A DNA stretch of 64,000 bases, taken from Rhodoferax potami. Its GTDB lineage: Bacteria > Pseudomonadota > Gammaproteobacteria > Burkholderiales > Burkholderiaceae_C. The first letter of the stretch is position 1, and each line of letters starts with the position of its first letter. A model generated the notes under the pieces. It was not told the origin of the DNA and ran no database searches. It saw only the letters and a program-made list of their open reading frames with translations. Of this stretch, positions 44,716 to 53,220 are shown piece by piece. Location of the stretch: contig NZ_JAVBIK010000001.1 in assembly GCF_032193805.1 (NCBI RefSeq), positions 1,819,001 to 1,883,000 of the forward strand, written 5' to 3'. The translations under genes were made by a program, and so were the position numbers.

Positions 44716-44764
44716 AAGCTCTAACCCACATATAGACTGCGCATATTGCTCCTAAATCAGGAGC
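44716..44764 (-). repeat. Dispersed 49-nt element, copy 9, right border of the R-M island
   Basis: In minus orientation the head is GCT-N11-AGC-N5-GCGCA, with a perfect GCTCCT / AGGAGC stem. It has the same orientation and subfamily as copy 8 at 34892-34940. Confidence 0.75.
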
Positions 44765-44785
44765 AATATACGTACTGAATGTGCC

Positions 44786-45130
44786 TCAAGCGGCCGGCGC
44801 CTTGAAGGCAAACGCAAAGAACGCCGCGCCACCCAGACACACAAACGCGGCCACATAGTTCCAAGCGAACTTCTCTTTCAATACCAGTACCGCAAAGCCG
44901 ACGAAGACGGTGAGTGTCACCACCTCTTGCAAAATCTTGAGCTGAAAGCCGGAGAACTCGCCGTAGCCCAATCGGTTGGCCGGCACCGCCAGGCAGTACT
45001 CAAAAAAGGCTATACCCCAAGAGACAAGAATCACCCGCCACAGCGGCCAGTCGTGACCGAACTTGAGGTGGCCGTACCAGGCAAACGTCATGAAGATATT
45101 GGACGCAACGAGGAGAAGAAAAGTACTCAT
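44786..45130 (-). CDS. DMT-type small membrane protein (DUF486)
   Basis: This 114-residue inner-membrane protein has four hydrophobic segments, matching DUF486 in length and plan (SNIFMTFAWYGHLK, SWGIAFFEYCLAVPANRLGY, FSGFQLKILQEVVTL). The family is related to small multidrug resistance and EamA transporters, but no substrate is known. ATG 45130 is chosen; upstream residues are not family-like. Confidence 0.85.
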   Translation of the reverse strand: MSTFLLLVASNIFMTFAWYGHLKFGHDWPLWRVILVSWGIAFFEYCLAVPANRLGYGEFSGFQLKILQEVVTLTVFVGFAVLVLKEKFAWNYVAAFVCLGGAAFFAFAFKAPAA

Positions 45131-45233
45131 GCGGCATTGTCTCTGAGGCATAGCAAGCACCCCCGCGCAGACATGTTTTGCGGTTCACGAATATCATGGA
45201 ATCCATACTCCCCCCATCACCCCGGAACCCCAC

Positions 45234-46091
45234 ATGACCGACTCCTCCCCCTACGTGCCGCCCAAGGTTTGGACCTGGGACAAAGACAATGGCGGCGCGT
45301 TCGCCAACATCAATCGGCCCATTGCCGGCCCCACGCATGACAAAGAATTGCCGGTGGGCAAGCACCCGCTGCAGCTGTACTCGCTGGGCACCCCCAATGG
45401 CGTGAAAGTGACCATCCTGCTCGAAGAGCTGCTGGCGCTGGGCCACACCGGTGCCGAGTACGACGCGTGGTTGATCAACATCCGCGACGGCGACCAGTTC
45501 GGCTCCGGCTTTGTGGACGTGAACCCCAACTCCAAGATTCCGGCCTTGCTGGACCGCAGCGGGGCTGAGCCTTTGCGCGTGTTTGAGTCGGGCTCCATCC
45601 TGCTGTACCTGGCTGAAAAGTTCGGCGCCTTTGTGCCCAAAGACATTGCGGGCCGCACCGAAACCCTGAACTGGCTCTTCTGGCAGATGGGCAGTGCGCC
45701 CTACCTGGGCGGCGGCTTCGGGCACTTTTACGCCTACGCGCCCACCAAGATTGAATACGCGATTGACCGCTTTGCCATGGAAGTGAAGCGCGAGCTCGAC
45801 GTGCTGGACCGGCGCCTGGCCGACAACGAATACCTGGCGGGCAGCGAGTACACCATTGCCGACATGGCGGTCTTCCCCTGGTACGGCGGGCTGGTCAAAG
45901 GCTGGGCCTATGGCGCTGCCGAATTCTTGAGCGTGCACGAATACCAACACGTGCAACGCTGGGCAGACCAGCTCTACGCCCGCCCGGCCGTCAAGCGCGG
46001 CCGCATGGTGAACAAGGTGACCGGCGAACCGTCTGAACAAGTGCGCGAGCGCCACAGCGCCAGCGACTTCGACGGCAAGACCTTGGCCTGA
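45234..46091 (+). CDS. yghU: Glutathione-dependent disulfide-bond oxidoreductase
   Basis: This 285-residue GST-fold protein has YghU features: YVPPKVWTWD, GGAFANINRPIAGPTHDKELP, LYSLGTPNGVKVTILLEE and VNPNSKIPALLD. E. coli YghU binds two glutathiones and reduces disulfides with no active-site Cys. Length equals the family norm. Confidence 0.93.
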   Translation: MTDSSPYVPPKVWTWDKDNGGAFANINRPIAGPTHDKELPVGKHPLQLYSLGTPNGVKVTILLEELLALGHTGAEYDAWLINIRDGDQFGSGFVDVNPNSKIPALLDRSGAEPLRVFESGSILLYLAEKFGAFVPKDIAGRTETLNWLFWQMGSAPYLGGGFGHFYAYAPTKIEYAIDRFAMEVKRELDVLDRRLADNEYLAGSEYTIADMAVFPWYGGLVKGWAYGAAEFLSVHEYQHVQRWADQLYARPAVKRGRMVNKVTGEPSEQVRERHSASDFDGKTLA

Positions 46092-46155
46092 AGCCACTGG
46101 GGGTGCGCACTTTGGTGTTGAGTTTGCAGATAGGGCGGTGGAGTTTGGCCGGTTC

Positions 46156-46749
46156 ATGAGCCGCCCTACCTGCCCCCACTGTTTACGCCCGCAAGCCACC
46201 TGCCTGTGCCATTTGGCTGTGCCCACAGCGAGTGCTTGCGAGCTGCTGATCTTGCAGCACCCGCTGGAAGTGCACCACGCCAAAAACAGCGCGCGCCTGC
46301 TGCACCTGAGCGTGCCGGGCAGCCGCTTGGTGGTGGGCGAGGCGTTTGACGAGGTCGCACTGCAGGCCCTGCTGCCCGGGCCGCGCACCACGGTGCTGCT
46401 GTACCCGCCCACCGCGTATGAGGGGCATGCGGCACCCGCTCTGCTGGAGCCCGCGCAACTGCAGCACCCCGAGACGCTGCGCTTGGTGGTGCTGGACGCC
46501 ACCTGGCGCAAGAGCCGCAAGATGCTGCACTTGAGCCCGGGCCTGCAGCGCCTACCCCGCCTCGCCTTGGACGAGGTGCCGGCTGGCCGCTACGCGATCC
46601 GCAAGGCGCATGCGCCGGACCAGCTCTCTACCCTGGAGGCCACCTGCGCGGCGTTGGCGCAGCTGGAGCGCAAGGCCGAACACTGGCAACCTCTGCTAGC
46701 CGCCTTTGATGCATTCGTGGCCGGGCAGTTGGTTTATAAACAAAAATAG
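46156..46749 (+). CDS. DTW-domain tRNA-uridine aminocarboxypropyltransferase
   Basis: This 197-residue protein has N-terminal Cys motif CPHCLRPQATCLC, QHPLEVHHAKNSARLL and the eponymous DATW (VVLDATWRKSRKML). DTW proteins (TapT, TuaA) attach the acp group of AdoMet to U47 of tRNA. ATG 46156 is preferred over an upstream GTG. The stop codon lies inside the stem of a bidirectional terminator. Confidence 0.88.
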   Translation: MSRPTCPHCLRPQATCLCHLAVPTASACELLILQHPLEVHHAKNSARLLHLSVPGSRLVVGEAFDEVALQALLPGPRTTVLLYPPTAYEGHAAPALLEPAQLQHPETLRLVVLDATWRKSRKMLHLSPGLQRLPRLALDEVPAGRYAIRKAHAPDQLSTLEATCAALAQLERKAEHWQPLLAAFDAFVAGQLVYKQK

Positions 46750-46785
46750 CTGCTAGCGCTCATGGAATGTGCGCTAGCAGCTATT
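46745..46785. terminator. Bidirectional terminator with perfect 15-bp stem
   Basis: AATAGCTGCTAGCGC and GCGCTAGCAGCTATT flank an 11-nt loop between two convergent genes. The right half belongs to a dispersed 49-nt element (46748-46796). The stem includes the stop of the DTW gene. Confidence 0.8.
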
Positions 46786-46796
46786 AAATTTGTAGC
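46748..46796 (-). repeat. Dispersed 49-nt palindromic element, copy 10
   Basis: In minus orientation the head is GCT-N11-AGC-N5-GCGCA and the tail ends GCGCTAGCAGCT. Together with a degenerate inverted partner on the left it makes the terminator stem. Confidence 0.7.
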
Positions 46797-46798
46797 GT

Positions 46799-47473
46799 TT
46801 AACCCTTGCGGACGAACTTGAAAATCAAAATCCAGAAGACAAGAATCAAAGACGCCACCGGGAACTGCAACTCGGTGGGCATGAAGTAAATCACCATCAC
46901 CCCGGGTATCCAGACGCACCACATGGCAATCAGCACCGGCAGGTACTGGTGGGCCAGAAAGTCGGCAGAGAACAAATGGCGCAGCGTCTTGCGGGAGAAG
47001 CCGCCCTCGCGCCAGGCGAACAGCGCAACGATCACAAAATTGGACACCGGCGAATACACAAACTGGTCAAACAGCATCTTCTTGACCAGCGTGAGCGCAT
47101 CGCTCTGCTCGCCAAACAGATGCACCTGCACGCCGTACAGCACATCCACCGTGAGGCCGATGCTGCCGAACACCAGCGCGGCGTAGAGCACGTCGCGGGT
47201 GGTCTTGCGGGTCCAGGTCTGGCGGCCCAGTGCCACGCTCAAGCCCTCGGGTACCAGCACCGCAAACACCACGTAAGACACGAATGCAAACGCAAGGCCC
47301 CACGCCTCTTTCACATCGCCCCAGCGGGCCAGGCCCTGCTGGAAGGCGGGCACGGTGGCGTAGGCCAGCAGCAGCACAGCCAGGCCGCACCACAGCAGCA
47401 CGCCGGGCAGCGCGTTGGCGCGGATAGCCGCGCGGACTTGTTGCAGGGCAGAGGGTGACTGCAGGGTCGTCAT
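46799..47473 (-). CDS. Integral membrane protein, weakly Mpv17/PMP22-like
   Basis: This 224-residue protein has about six hydrophobic segments. The end, MWCVWIPGVMVIYFMPTELQFP followed by a Trp and Phe-rich helix, and the central DQFVYSPVSNF resemble the Mpv17/PMP22 pattern, but the match is weak. It overlaps the MYG1-like gene upstream by ATGA, so they are cotranscribed. Function unknown. Confidence 0.7.
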   Translation of the reverse strand: MTTLQSPSALQQVRAAIRANALPGVLLWCGLAVLLLAYATVPAFQQGLARWGDVKEAWGLAFAFVSYVVFAVLVPEGLSVALGRQTWTRKTTRDVLYAALVFGSIGLTVDVLYGVQVHLFGEQSDALTLVKKMLFDQFVYSPVSNFVIVALFAWREGGFSRKTLRHLFSADFLAHQYLPVLIAMWCVWIPGVMVIYFMPTELQFPVASLILVFWILIFKFVRKG

Positions 47474-48456
47474 GCGGCGGCAGCGTCCGCCAGCGCCAAC
47501 TCAGCCATCTTCACCGCGCCTTCAAAGCTGCGAGCTCCACCGATAAACAGGTTCAGGTGGCAAAACACGCTGTCAACCACGCCGTTCACTGCGGCCAACT
47601 CGCCATCGCGCAGGCCGGCCCAGCTGGCAGGCAAGTCCATGCGGGCGGTGAACGAGCCGGCTTCGACCGGCACGGTTTTAATCTGGTACTGGTCGCCATC
47701 GGAGTCGGGGTAAATCACGAACATCACCTCGGGCATTTCATTCAACACCACATGCGTCCAAGGCATGCCGCCCTCTTGCAGGTGCAGCACCCGGCCGCCC
47801 AGCAGGCGCGGCGCCTGGCGCACCGTGTCCATGGCGCGCAGCTGGGCCACCTTTTTGCTGATGGCGTGGTCCAGAAACTTGCGGGTAATCGCAATCGCTT
47901 CGCGGAAGCGGGTTTCCAGCAGCTGGGCCTTGGCCGCATGATCCAAGCCCTTTTCTTCGAGCCAATGGGTGTTGAGCTGGGCAATCAGGCTGGAGAGGCC
48001 GAAGATGCCGGGCGACACGTCGCCCTGGCCGGTGTCTACGATGTCGAGGTACTGCACCAGCGAGTGGTCGATGGAGCGCACGATCTGCTCGATCGCTGCC
48101 GCATCCAGCGCGTGGCCCTGAGCTGTGCACCAGGCCTGCACATAGGCGGTGCCGTACTGGGACCACACCAAGCCCGCGCTGGCATAGCCCACGCCGGGTA
48201 CGGGGTTGCCATCCACCAGTTGGACCGGGCGGGCGCCATCGAATCCGCGTTGGTGGTGGTCGAAGCGGCCTTTGGCGGCATCCCACACGCCCCCCACATC
48301 GACCGCGAAATCAGCCGCGTCGATCAGCTCTTGTTTACGGGTGCGAACCAAGCGGTGCGAGGGAAACACCCCCATCAAAATGCCCACGCCGAATACGTCG
48401 TCGGCATGGAAGGTGCCACTGTGGGTGGCGATTACGGTGGTGGAGGTTTCAGTCAT
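47470..48456 (-). CDS. MYG1 family (UPF0160) metal-dependent hydrolase
   Basis: This 328-residue protein has the DHH-like start ATHSGTFHADDVFGVGIL (9-26) and RFDHHQRGF, the acidic-histidine motifs for a metal centre, and the family C-terminus FCHLNLFIGGARSFEGAV. Eukaryotic MYG1 is a 3'-5' RNA exonuclease; bacterial members are little studied. It is coupled by a 4-nt overlap to the membrane protein downstream. Confidence 0.88.
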   Translation of the reverse strand: MTETSTTVIATHSGTFHADDVFGVGILMGVFPSHRLVRTRKQELIDAADFAVDVGGVWDAAKGRFDHHQRGFDGARPVQLVDGNPVPGVGYASAGLVWSQYGTAYVQAWCTAQGHALDAAAIEQIVRSIDHSLVQYLDIVDTGQGDVSPGIFGLSSLIAQLNTHWLEEKGLDHAAKAQLLETRFREAIAITRKFLDHAISKKVAQLRAMDTVRQAPRLLGGRVLHLQEGGMPWTHVVLNEMPEVMFVIYPDSDGDQYQIKTVPVEAGSFTARMDLPASWAGLRDGELAAVNGVVDSVFCHLNLFIGGARSFEGAVKMAELALADAAAA

Positions 48457-48473
48457 CCGCCGATTTTAGGGAC

Positions 48474-49286
48474 TTACCCTGATCGGCGTTGCAGCCAGCC
48501 CAAGCCCTCGCGGGTGGCGCCCGGCACCACGCCACGCCGGGGGCGGTATTCGCAGCCCACCCAGCCGTCCCAGCCACACGCGGCCGACACTTCGTCGATC
48601 ACGTCCAGCAGATACGGGTAATTCAACTCCCCCACGTCGGGCTCGTGACGGCCGGGCACACCGGCAATCTGAAAGTGACCAACGCGCCCGGTGGGCAAGT
48701 ATTCGCGGATCTTGGTGGCGACATCGCCTTCCATGATCTGGCAGTGGTACAGGTCGAACTGCACTTGCAGGTTGGGCGCCCCCACCGCTTGCACGATGGC
48801 GTGGGCCTGGGCCTGTGTTTGCAACAGGTAACCCGGAAAGTCGCGGGTGTTGATCGGCTCCACCAGCACCGCACGGCCCGCCGATGCCGCCTGCGCGCCG
48901 GCCCATTGCAAGTTGCGCAGGTAGGTCTCGTGGCAGGCGGCGGGGTCTGCACCGGGCGGCAACACGCCGGCGAGCACGTGAATGCGGGGGCAATCGAGGG
49001 CATGGGCATATTCCAGCGCGCGGGCGAAACCGGCTTGGAACTCGGCCTCCCGCCCGGGCAGCGCGGCAATGCCGCGTTCACCGGCATCCCAATCACCGGG
49101 CGGTGCATTGAGTAGCACCTGTTGCAGGCCATGGGTTTGCAAGCGCGCCGCCAGCTCTTTGACGGCAAAGGCGTATGGAAACAAGAACTCCACCCCCGTG
49201 AAGCCGTCGGCCGCAGCAGCGGCAAATCGGTCCAGAAAGGGGTGCTCGTTGTAGAGCAGCGAAAGGTTGGCGGCAAAGCGGGGCAT
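48474..49286 (-). CDS. Hydroxypyruvate isomerase family protein
   Basis: This 270-residue TIM barrel of the xylose isomerase-like family has [21 protein letters not shown] and GVEFLFPY at the N-terminus and metal ligands in [25 protein letters not shown] and [14 protein letters not shown]. These are typical of Hyi (hydroxypyruvate to tartronate semialdehyde) and of OtnI (2-oxotetronate). No glyoxylate carboligase or OtnC/K gene is nearby, so the two cannot be told apart. Confidence 0.87.
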   Translation of the reverse strand: MPRFAANLSLLYNEHPFLDRFAAAAADGFTGVEFLFPYAFAVKELAARLQTHGLQQVLLNAPPGDWDAGERGIAALPGREAEFQAGFARALEYAHALDCPRIHVLAGVLPPGADPAACHETYLRNLQWAGAQAASAGRAVLVEPINTRDFPGYLLQTQAQAHAIVQAVGAPNLQVQFDLYHCQIMEGDVATKIREYLPTGRVGHFQIAGVPGRHEPDVGELNYPYLLDVIDEVSAACGWDGWVGCEYRPRRGVVPGATREGLGWLQRRSG

Positions 49287-49384
49287 AGCCGTGAAAGTGT
49301 ACCGGCCGACTTGGGGATGCCACGGTCACGCCAAGCGGCTAGGATGGCGGCCAGAACAACCTTCTTTTTGACAAGGACAAGACC

Positions 49385-50134
49385 ATGGAATTTTTGAGCG
49401 ACCCGAACGTCTGGATTGCCTTTGCCATGCTGACAGCACTGGAAATCGTGCTGGGCATTGACAACATCATCTTCATCTCGATTCTGGTCGGGCGCCTGCC
49501 ACCCCACATGCGGGACAAGGCACGCCGCCTCGGCCTGGGCTTTGCGATGGTGTCGCGCCTGTTGCTGCTGTTTTCGCTGAGCTGGGTCATGGGCCTGACC
49601 GAAGACTTGTTCAGCGTGGCCGGCAAGGGCTTCAGCGGGCGCGACCTGGTGTTGCTGGCCGGCGGGCTCTTTTTGCTCTACAAAGCCTCGCACGAGATTT
49701 TTGTGGAAGTAGAAGCCCGCGACGAACACGCCCCAGCTGCCACCGAAGACGCTGTCATGAAGGCGGCCGGTACCAAACTGTTCTGGTCCATCATCGGCCA
49801 GATTGCCATTATTGATATTGTGTTTTCGCTGGACTCGGTGATCACCGCAGTCGGCATGGTCGACCAGATCAGCGTGATGGTCGCCGCCGTGGTGGTGTCG
49901 GTCGGTGTGATGCTGGTGGCGGCCAAGCCGATCGGTGAGTTTGTGGACCGCCACCCGTCGGTCAAGGTGCTGGCCTTGGCGTTCCTAGTCATGGTGGGCA
50001 TGGCGCTCACCGCAGAAGCGTTTGACCAGGAAATCCCCAAGGGCTATATCTACGCTGCCATGGCTTTCTCGCTGGCGGTAGAAGCCTTGAACATCCGGGC
50101 CCGCGGCAAGCGCAAGGCCCAGACGGGTTCTTAA
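49385..50134 (+). CDS. TerC family integral membrane protein
   Basis: This 249-residue protein has about seven membrane helices and the two acidic TerC motifs, ALEIVLGIDNIIFISIL and DIVFSLDSVITAVGM, thought to bind a metal ion such as Mn(II). Members protect against tellurite or export manganese, some acting on secreted metalloenzymes. ACAAGGAC precedes the ATG. Its stop shares TTAA with the stop of the convergent RND pump gene. Confidence 0.9.
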   Translation: MEFLSDPNVWIAFAMLTALEIVLGIDNIIFISILVGRLPPHMRDKARRLGLGFAMVSRLLLLFSLSWVMGLTEDLFSVAGKGFSGRDLVLLAGGLFLLYKASHEIFVEVEARDEHAPAATEDAVMKAAGTKLFWSIIGQIAIIDIVFSLDSVITAVGMVDQISVMVAAVVVSVGVMLVAAKPIGEFVDRHPSVKVLALAFLVMVGMALTAEAFDQEIPKGYIYAAMAFSLAVEALNIRARGKRKAQTGS

Positions 50135-53100
50135 ACCTCGACCTGAGCGGCCTCCGGCGTCACGATGGGGCCGGTGCCGCTAAAGCGTTCGAGCAGCAGA
50201 TAAAGCACCGGCGTGATGAACAAGGTGATGGCCTGCGAAAAAATCAGGCCGCCCACCACTGCCAAGCCCAAGGGCTGACGCAGCTCGGCGCCGGCGCCGA
50301 TTCCAAGGGCAATCGGCAAAGCCCCCATGAGCGCGGCCAGCGTGGTCATCATGATTGGGCGGAAGCGCAAGATACAAGCCTCGCGAATCGCCTCTGCCGG
50401 CGTCATGCCCATATGACGCTGCGCATCGAGCGCAAAGTCGATCATCATGATCGCGTTTTTCTTCACAATCCCGATGAGCAAGACCAAGCCGATAGTAGCA
50501 ATCAGGGTCAAGTCCTGACCGAAAAACATCAGCGTCGCCAGCGCGCCGGTGGCTGCTGAAGGCAGGCCGGCCAGGATGGTGATGGGGTGGATATAGCTCT
50601 CATACAGCACCCCCAGCAAAACGTAAATCACGAGCAGCGCCGCAATGATCAGGATGGCTTGGCTGCCTTGCGAGTTTTTAAACACTGCGGCATCGCCGCC
50701 GTAGCTGCTGATGATGGAGCTCGGCATCTGGATGGCCTCGCGGGCTGCATCGATCTTGGCAGTGGCATCGCCCAGCGCGGCACCGGGCGCCAGGTTGAAC
50801 GACACGGTCACCGCTTGCAGTTGGCCCACGTGGTTGATCGAGGTCGGGCCGACCGAGCGCTCCACAGTAGTAAAGCTGCTCAGGGGCACCAGCCCGCCGT
50901 TGCTGGAGCGCACGTAAATGCCGTTGATGGCAGATTCGTCTTGCTTGGCCTCGGGCGCGACTTCCATGATGACCTGGTAGCTGTCGGTCGGCAGGTAAAT
51001 GGTGGACACCTGGCGCTCACCGAACGCACTGAACAGGGCGGTTCGGATGCTGTCAACCGACACGCCTAGTGAGTTGGCGCGGTCGCGGTCGATTTTGAGT
51101 TGCGCTTGCAAACCGCGCAGCTGGGAGTCGCTGGTCACGTCGCGGAACATCGGGTCAGAGCGCAGTTTCTCTTGCAGCTTCTGGGCCCAAGTGCTGAGCT
51201 CGTCCGCCCGGATGCTCTGCAAGATGTACTGGTACTGCGCCTTGCTCTGGCGGCCGCCGAGCTGCAAGTTTTGGGTGGGGCGCATGAACACGTTGATCCC
51301 GGCCACGCCCCGCAATTTCTTGCGCAGGCCTTCGACCACTTTTTTCATGGGCTCGCGTTCGGACTGAGGTTTGAGCGTCACAAACATGCGACCGGTGTTT
51401 TGCGCACCGCCTCCCCCGTTGAATGAGCTGACCACCGCCACGTTCGGATCTTTGCGGATGATTTCAGCCGCCCGCTCTTGCAGGGCCACCATGGCGGTGA
51501 ACGACGTGTCTTCTGCGGCCTCGGTCGTAACCTGGATTTGACCGATGTCTTCCTCCGGGAAAAATCCTTTCGGGATCACTTGCAACAGCCAGGCAGTGGC
51601 AACAAAGGTAGACAGCGCAATGGCCAAAATCACCCAGCGGTGGGCCAACGCCAAGTCCAGCATGCGGGTGTAGCCGGCGAAGGTGGCGTTGAAGGCGCGC
51701 TCAAAGCTGCGCACCACGACACCGGGGCGCTTCATGTGCGCCTCATCTTTCAAAAAGCGGCTGGCCAGCATGGGCACCAGGGTCAGCGACACAAACGCCG
51801 AGACCACAATCGACAGGCCCACCACCACCGCAAACTCGTGGAACAACAGGCCGATCACGCCGGGCATGAAAAAGATGGGAATGAACACCGCGATCAGCGA
51901 CACCGAGATCGAAATAATGGTGAAGCCCACTTCGCGCGCACCGCGCAGGGCCGCCTGAAACGCGTTCTCACCCTTTTCCACGTGGCGGATGATGTTCTCC
52001 AGCACCACAATGGCATCGTCCACCACCAGGCCGACAGCGAGGGTCAGGCCCAAAAGCGAGATGTTGTCGAGGCTGTAGTTCAGGCCCCAAAGCAATGCCA
52101 CCGCACCGACCAGCGACACCGGCAGCGACAAGGCTGGAATGACCGTAGCCACAAAACGGCGCAAAAACAAAAAGATCACCAGCACCACCAGAATGATGGT
52201 GCCGATCAGCGTGAGCGTGACGTCGTGCAAGGCTTCCCGCACCGACAAAGAGCGGTCGTTCACCGGCGTCATCTTCACCGAGGCCGGCATCTGGGTTTGC
52301 AGGGCAGGCAATGCCGCGCGGATGGAGTCCACCACCTGCACCGTATTAGCGCCCGGCTGGCGTTGCACCGCCAGAGTAATCGAGGGCTCGCCATTCAGGG
52401 TGGCCCAGCTGCGGAGTGTTTCCAGGCTGTCTTCCACCTTGGCCACATCGCGCAGGCGCACCGGGTTGCCGCCCTTGGTGCTCACAATCAGATCGGCAAA
52501 TTCGGACGCATTGCGCAGTTGCTTATTGGCCTGGAGCACCAGCGTCTGCTTGGGGCCTTCGAGGGTACCCACCGGTGTATTCACGTTGGCCGCTCTCAGG
52601 GCCGCGCTGATTTCATCCAGCCCGATGTTGCGGGCGGCCAGCGCCTGCGGCTGCACCCGCACCCGCACCGCATAGCGCTTGGAGCCGAACACGTTGACCT
52701 GCGCCACACCGCTCACGGTAGAGAGGGTCGGCACGATCAGGTGCTCGGCGTAATCCTGCAACTCGGCCGGCGACAGCGAGGGGGACTGCAAAGCCACCAG
52801 CAAGACCGGGGCATCCGCAGGGTTCACCTTGCGGTACGACGGCGGGTTGGTCATGTCGGAGGGCAAGGCACGCTGCGCGCGCAGCAAAGCGGCTTGCACG
52901 TCGACAGCCGCCGCATCGATATTGCGGGACTCTTCAAACTCCAGCGTGAGCGAGGTACTGCCCAACGTGCTGGTGGAGCTGATGGTTTTGAGACCCGGTA
53001 CCGTCTGGAATTGTTTTTCGAGCGGCAGCGCCACCGATGTCGCCATGGTCTCCGGGCTCGCACCGGCGAGAGACGCAGAGACATTGATCACCGGCGTGTC

Positions 53101-53220
53101 GTAACTCGGCAAAGCCGCTACCGGAATGCTGCGAAACCCGATCACCCCCGCCATCACGATGGCGAGGTTGAGTAGCACCGTCATCACCGGACGGCGGATG
53201 AAATGTTCAGAGATGTTCAT
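50131..53220 (-). CDS. RND efflux pump, inner-membrane transporter (MdtB/MdtC-like)
   Basis: This 1029-residue HAE1-type RND transporter has 12 membrane helices, two large periplasmic loops and the proton-relay Asp pair in TM4 (GLVVDDAIVVLENI). NISEHFIRRPVMTVLL is typical of the MdtB/C branch. It overlaps the adaptor gene by ATGA. There is no outer-membrane channel gene beside it, so it must borrow one such as a TolC homologue. Confidence 0.93.
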   Translation of the reverse strand: MNISEHFIRRPVMTVLLNLAIVMAGVIGFRSIPVAALPSYDTPVINVSASLAGASPETMATSVALPLEKQFQTVPGLKTISSTSTLGSTSLTLEFEESRNIDAAAVDVQAALLRAQRALPSDMTNPPSYRKVNPADAPVLLVALQSPSLSPAELQDYAEHLIVPTLSTVSGVAQVNVFGSKRYAVRVRVQPQALAARNIGLDEISAALRAANVNTPVGTLEGPKQTLVLQANKQLRNASEFADLIVSTKGGNPVRLRDVAKVEDSLETLRSWATLNGEPSITLAVQRQPGANTVQVVDSIRAALPALQTQMPASVKMTPVNDRSLSVREALHDVTLTLIGTIILVVLVIFLFLRRFVATVIPALSLPVSLVGAVALLWGLNYSLDNISLLGLTLAVGLVVDDAIVVLENIIRHVEKGENAFQAALRGAREVGFTIISISVSLIAVFIPIFFMPGVIGLLFHEFAVVVGLSIVVSAFVSLTLVPMLASRFLKDEAHMKRPGVVVRSFERAFNATFAGYTRMLDLALAHRWVILAIALSTFVATAWLLQVIPKGFFPEEDIGQIQVTTEAAEDTSFTAMVALQERAAEIIRKDPNVAVVSSFNGGGGAQNTGRMFVTLKPQSEREPMKKVVEGLRKKLRGVAGINVFMRPTQNLQLGGRQSKAQYQYILQSIRADELSTWAQKLQEKLRSDPMFRDVTSDSQLRGLQAQLKIDRDRANSLGVSVDSIRTALFSAFGERQVSTIYLPTDSYQVIMEVAPEAKQDESAINGIYVRSSNGGLVPLSSFTTVERSVGPTSINHVGQLQAVTVSFNLAPGAALGDATAKIDAAREAIQMPSSIISSYGGDAAVFKNSQGSQAILIIAALLVIYVLLGVLYESYIHPITILAGLPSAATGALATLMFFGQDLTLIATIGLVLLIGIVKKNAIMMIDFALDAQRHMGMTPAEAIREACILRFRPIMMTTLAALMGALPIALGIGAGAELRQPLGLAVVGGLIFSQAITLFITPVLYLLLERFSGTGPIVTPEAAQVEV

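Noticed and set aside
34892..44764. Attachment sites of an integrative element around the R-M island
   Set aside because: The flanking repeats are members of a dispersed family found elsewhere in the window, and there is no integrase or tRNA gene.
49287..49384. Mn-responsive riboswitch (yybP-ykoY) before the TerC gene
   Set aside because: The gap is only 98 nt and I could not find the conserved riboswitch core.
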